Of a stretch of DNA of 64,000 nucleotides, positions 59,654 to 64,000 are shown piece by piece. Each line of letters starts with the position of its first letter. Position 1 is the stretch's first letter. Made by a program: the position numbers and the translations under genes. The notes below the pieces were generated by a model. That model had not been told where the DNA came from and ran no database searches. It saw only the letters and a program-made list of their open reading frames with translations. This DNA is from Archegozetes longisetosus (taxonomy: Eukaryota; Arthropoda; Arachnida; Sarcoptiformes; Trhypochthoniidae). The DNA is taken from positions 1,184,001 to 1,248,000 of the forward strand of contig JAEMBT020000002.1 of the NCBI GenBank assembly GCA_018873245.2. Reading direction: 5' to 3'.

Positions 59654-61226
59654 ATGAAGCTATTTCTTTCTTTAATTGTTCTAATTACTTGCTTCATCTT
59701 TGAAGCTGTTTGTATAGAGCGCGAAGAGTCAATCTACACTTGTTCTTGTAATAATTACCCGGTTGTCACTTGGACATGTTCCGAAATTCATGACATCAAT
59801 GAATTGTCGAAAGTTATGCGAAAATTGTCTTCAAGCAAATACTACGGAGAGTTGATCATCACCCACTCGAACATCAGTGAAATTCCGGCAATTTTCTTCT
59901 CAGGAATAACATTGTCAACGCTTTTCCTCATTGACTTACCTCTACTAGAAAGAATTAATAAAGATGCAATGAATGGTGTGAAATTCATTCCGAAGACTGG
60001 TACATTTTACACGAGATCACATGAAGTGAGGGATATGCCAAAGTTAACAGGAGAGAATGCGATGATAACAAAGTCACTAAAGTTGTCTTCGTATTACATG
60101 TTCTCCAACTTTTACAGGTTCTACTCAATGTATCAAATCCACGGCTTGACGTAGAATCACCAATGTCGGCCTCCGCAAAATTCCCACAAATTTCTTTGAA
60201 ATGACAATTCCTGATTCTAAATACGTTTTTATATTATTCAGTAATTAAAAAGTACTAACATTATTATTATTACTAACATTTTCACGTGATATCATTGTTT
60301 AGAGAACTGCTTAATTGAGGAGATTGAACGAAATGCGTTCACCGAATTACAGCCGAGCAATAAGACAGTATCGATATCTTTCCTTAATAATAGAGGAATG
60401 AAAAGAATAGCCAAAGAAGCTTTTCAATTCGACAAGCTTCCCGATTCTCAAGGAGTGATTTGGAGCACCGATAAACCAAGTATTGAGTTTAGTGGGAACC
60501 AATTGAAGAATGCGGCGTTTGAAACTGGAGCGTTTGCGGCAATTAATAGAGGAATTGAGCCTCGCATTAAGAATGAAAGTGGACTGTCGATTGAGGTAAG
60601 CGCGTTTATAACGATGAACATGTGTCAGATGAAGTGTGAACTGTCGTTTTGCTTGTCGGAGAGTACCCAGATCATCAATATGGAGCATCATCATAACCTG
60701 ACGAAGATGTTCCTCAATGAATTGTCCTGATGAAGAAGCGGGTGATGATGAAGCTCCGTCTTGATGAATTAAAGATAAAGAGCCTGAACAACAAGCTAAT
60801 AAATTAGCTGAGATGGACCACATCTTTGCCAGTAAGCTAAAGAAGAATAATACATGTCTCGGCACGTCATGAAATAATTGTCTGTTGAGCCCAGTTGAAC
60901 GTTGCATTAATAGTTCAATTAGAGCAAACATTTTCTCAGCTTTAGAGCTCATAATTTGCATTTTTTGTATAGGAGAGCATTTTCGCCCATTTTTTGACGA
61001 AAACTCAAGAAATACAATCGACACGATGTGGGACAAGTGACGGTGCGATTGCCCGATGAATTGGTTGCTTAAGGCGGATGAGCATAGACACTACATATAC
61101 TACCGACGGACAGACGCGGCAGTGACGTGCTCGTATTGCAACAGAGTGCAGTGCTCGGATGATACCGAGTTTTGGAGTAAGTACTGGGGTAAGGATTACA
61201 TGCCTGAATGCAAGAAAACGATATAA
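59654..61226 (+). pseudogene. Secreted leucine-rich-repeat protein gene, probably broken
   Basis: Begins with a clear signal peptide (MKLFLSLIVLITCFIFEAVC) and a Cys-containing N cap (YTCSCNNYPVVTWTC). LRR-like blocks follow: NISEIPAIFFSGITLSTLFL in the first frame, ITNVGLRKIPTNFF in another frame at about 60156-60210, and LIEEIERNAFTEL at 60309 onward. A last exon from about 60973 has HFRPFFDENS and RCDCPMNWLLKADEHRHYIY, then two more cysteine motifs: a typical C-terminal LRR cap. An in-frame TGA at 61038-61040 lies just before that cap. The first frame change could be bridged by a 37-bp GT-AG interval (60119-60155); otherwise it is a frameshift. The minus frame 60347-61036 is most likely a shadow. 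Function unknown. Confidence 0.6.
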
Positions 61227-61679
61227 AGGAGAGAGATAGATAACAGAGCTTTGTATTTCAAAATCTCTCAGAAATTAATGTCATCCGTTGCAATCAGTTT
61301 TTAATTTAGTCGTGCTGTGCTAATTTCTAACCAAATAAAAGAGATTCATACAATTTTGCTTTATTTTTGATAAATTTTTGATGTTTTTGTTTAATTTTGT
61401 TAGTTTTATTTAATAAAATCTTCTATTTTTACGCGATTTGCATGTTTTTCCGCGTTTAATCCTAAGCGATTTGCTGTTAAGGGTCCTATGTTCAATTTAA
61501 AATTTTCTATTTTTTCCCTTTCTCTTCCTTCTATTCCCCTATCTTCCATGTCTTCTATTTCTGCTTCTTAAGTTACTTGATATGACTTGAGGTACGAATG
61601 GTTATTCTAATTAAATTCAAATAAAAATCAACCAAGATCTTTAACTTGGTTTATATTTATAAGCTATATTCCGCCATTA

Positions 61680-61860
61680 CCGCAAGAAAACGGTTCCCGG
61701 ATCTTGTGATCGTAAAACTATACGGATCTAGTTTTGCACTTTACATCAGTAACGCTACATTATTTCATAATCTTTTCGTCCTTGTCAAGATCTTATTCAA
61801 AATACATATTTTTAACGAGGTACTATTTAGACCAAGGTCCCGTAGGATCTTAGTTCTCTC
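61680..61860. repeat. Dispersed repeat, second copy of the 6990-7200 type
   Basis: A diverged match in the same orientation, including TATACGGATCTAGTTTTGCA near the start and CCAAGGTCCCGTAGGATCTT at the end. Confidence 0.45.
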
Positions 61861-62004
61861 ATTTTTTTAATATTATTTTATTTTTTGAAGTTTCATCAAA
61901 ATATATTATCAGAACAGTGAAATTCTGTTCATTTAAATCGTTTTGAGTTGAAACTTGATTCCATAAATTTATTTTACGGTAATTTTCTATATACTTGATT
62001 ATTC

Positions 62005-62408
62005 GAAATTTTTTACCAATGTTCTAGTCATTTGCGGCAAATGAAATATGTATATTTGAACTCAGCTTGAGTTGTAGTTTCTTTATATAGAAAGCTTATA
62101 TCGAAAATCTCTGGCCACGTAAAGTCTAGTAGATTTTTCGAGAATTTTTTTATTGATGTTCTGGTCATTTGCGGTGAATAAAATTACATAGTTGAACTCT
62201 GTATGAGTTATAGATTATTTGTATATGAAATTCATCTATAGATTCTCTGGCCACGTAAAGTCGAGTCAATTTTTCGGGAATACTTTTACCGATGTTCTGG
62301 TCATTTGCGGTGAATAAAATTTATACACTTGAAATCAGTTTGAGCTATAGACCATTGGCATATAAAATTCATGTTTGAATTCTCTGGCCACATAAAGTCT
62401 AGTTCAAC
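62005..62408. repeat. Tandem repeat, three ~134-bp units
   Basis: Units start near 62010, 62145 and 62283 with a motif like TACCGATGTTCTGGTCATTT, and each ends with TTCTCTGGCCACGTAAAGTC. The units differ at many positions. No coding potential. Confidence 0.75.
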
Positions 62409-62464
62409 CAAAAAATAAGTACTTGGAAATTTACTGATGCCTCAGCTAAATTTGGGAATATCTG

Positions 62465-62812
62465 TTGCCTCGTCATACAAATGAAAGTATTTTGTTTGGG
62501 CAAAATGTCGTAGACGTAATACGATTTGCAAACAAAACTGAAATCTACCCAACAAGTATTCTTATAAATATCTTAATTCAATCGTTTTCTTACTCAACTG
62601 CTATTATATTTAAAGAGAATTTGTTAGAAAATATTCTGTTCGACTCACTGTCAATCATCTCGGATATCTTCAAAATTTATTTAACTGATAGAATGAACAA
62701 AGCTTTCAATCAAATATTATTTGAAAGTGTAAACGATCGTAAGCTTGCTACTGAAAATTTTTCACACAATGAACGTTTAGCTATATATTTAAGATCTCCT
62801 ACTTCAACATAG
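62465..62812 (+). other. Open frame without recognised product
   Basis: A 115-codon frame open from about 62465, containing NVVDVIRFANKTEIYPTSIL. There is no ATG at its beginning, no domain and no paralogue in the window. It could be an exon of an unseen gene or chance. Confidence 0.2.
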
Positions 62813-62948
62813 TTTGTTTGATAATAGAGGTTCAAAATTAAAGTACAATGAGTTGTCATAATTTCAATTTTTTAATTAACTTGAATTTACTTTCACAACA
62901 AAATTTGATAATCTATAACTTATTAAACTAAAAGATATGACAAATATA

Positions 62949-64000
62949 TTAAAAATTAGAACCGACTACGTCGTAAACTTGTTTCATAGTGTTCTCTGCT
63001 ATTTCTAAAGCTTTGACACGACCCTTATCTAAAACTTGTCTCAAATATAATTCTTCATTCATTAATCGTAGAACTTCTTCACGAATAGGTTTCAAATGTT
63101 CAACAATTAAATCACTTAACACTATCTTGAATTTTCCAGTATCTATACCTCTATTTTGTTGACAGACTTGTTCGGGACTCAGACCACTAATCAATGAATA
63201 GATGAGAACTAAATTACTAACACCTGGTCTGGAAATCGGGTCAAAAGTCACGTCGGAAATCATATCAGTGACCGCTTTCTTGCACTTCAGTCTTATTTCG
63301 TCCGCAGAATCAACGATTTCAATCCTAGACTTCATATCTAGTTCTGATTTTGACATTTTCTTTTCTGGATTTCTAAGACTTCTGACACGACCAGAAAGTT
63401 CGTTACAAATGGTTTCCGGAATCGGAAATATTTGAGTGAAAGTGTTATTGAATTTCGAGCACAAGTGTTTGGCAAAGTTTAGATGTGGTAGCTGGTCATC
63501 ACCGACAGGTACACAGTTTGATTTATATAACAAAATATCTGCCACTTGTAGAACTGGATATAAGTATAATCCTAAGGGGATTTCTTTCATGCCTTCAGTC
63601 TTTTCCTAAAATTAGAAAAATTGGCAATCAATAAAAAAATCTTTCATTTTTAATACTATAGATAATGATGAAATAAAGATGATGACTATCAATAACTAGT
63701 AATAACAAATACTTTAAACTGAGGAAATCTATTCAGTTGAGCCATAGTTGTAACTGTGGCCAAAATCCATGCCAACTGTCCATGAAATGGAACAGCCGAT
63801 TGTCTAAAAATCAAACACTTATTGGGGTCTAAACCACAGCCCAACAGCGAAGCGGTTAATTGCTTAATATTTGTGCTTAAAACTTTTCTATCTTGTATGG
63901 TAGTCAACGAATGCAAGTCGACGATCGAATAAATGCATAATTCCACGTTTGGGTTGTTTTGATAATCAATCCATGGCCTAACAGCCCCGAAATAATTACC
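62949..64000 (-). CDS. WARS2: Mitochondrial tryptophanyl-tRNA synthetase, 5' end beyond window
   Basis: Two exons are visible: 64000-63713 (continuing past the window) and 63605-62949, separated by a 107-bp intron. The enzyme charges mitochondrial tRNA-Trp with tryptophan. At the edge, GNYFGAVRPWID corresponds to the class I HIGH-motif region. SIVDLHSLT, CLIFRQSAVPFHGQLAW, LYPVLQVADILLYKSN and VPVGDDQLPHLNFAKHLC form the catalytic fold. NPEKKMSKSELD carries the KMSKS loop. FDPISRPGVSNLVLIYSLIS and the C-terminal helices complete it. Motifs are intact in the visible part, in contrast to the decayed copy at 42.9-43.6 kb. Confidence 0.95.

Noticed and set aside
60347..61036. 229-codon open frame on the minus strand
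   Set aside because: It lies opposite the LRR exons, has no domain or signal, and its composition fits an antisense shadow of coding sequence.
1..64000. CRISPR arrays, operons, riboswitches, bacterial origins, rRNA genes
   Set aside because: None seen; the window is eukaryotic nuclear sequence with spliced genes.

Overview
The window is eukaryotic nuclear DNA. It is AT-rich and has spliceosomal introns, TATA-type promoters, single-gene spacing and many decayed DNA transposons. The gene content points to an arthropod, and I favour an acariform (trombidiform-like) mite: an intronless DEG/ENaC channel, a gustatory-receptor-like 7TM protein, an RCC1-BTB protein, secreted leucine-rich-repeat proteins and many short introns (about 60-200 bp). 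The species cannot be named from the sequence alone.

Layout. 0.5-8 kb is a transposon graveyard: a mariner fragment, a Tc1-like element, a hAT element with CGCTC-rich ends carrying a nested mariner-type element, and a 0.7-kb near-perfect foldback. 8.45-10.76 kb holds a single-exon gene with two complete DEG/ENaC modules in one protein. 11.9-13.2 kb has two MITEs. 14.6-17.6 kb (minus) is an SLC26 anion transporter of about ten exons. 18.4-18.9 kb is an inverted fragment of the Tc1-like element. 21.2-28.0 kb is a tandem array of four two-exon genes for small secreted proteins; they share promoter, intron position and 3' region and resemble no family I know. 29.5-33.5 kb is the mitochondrial branched-chain ketoacid dehydrogenase kinase. 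36.2-38.3 kb is a SEPT6-group septin, followed by a divergent septin paralogue (40.3-42.5 kb) with a different C terminus. 42.9-43.6 kb is a decayed copy of the WARS2 gene that lies at 62.9-64.0 kb. 43.7-45.3 kb (minus) is an RCC1-BTB gene with a one-base frameshift.

46-50 kb contains two mariners that share a spliceosomal-type intron inside the transposase; one is split by a hAT MITE with a perfect 8-bp target duplication. 52.5-53.6 kb is a chemoreceptor-like gene. 54.8-62.4 kb contains a foldback, two degenerate tandem repeats, a Tigger/pogo element with both ends, and a broken secreted LRR gene. The window ends inside mitochondrial tryptophanyl-tRNA synthetase.

The genes form no shared pathway. 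The strongest candidates for something undescribed are the 21-28 kb secreted-protein family with its coordinated regulatory architecture, the tandem-fused DEG/ENaC protein, and the intron-bearing mariner lineage.
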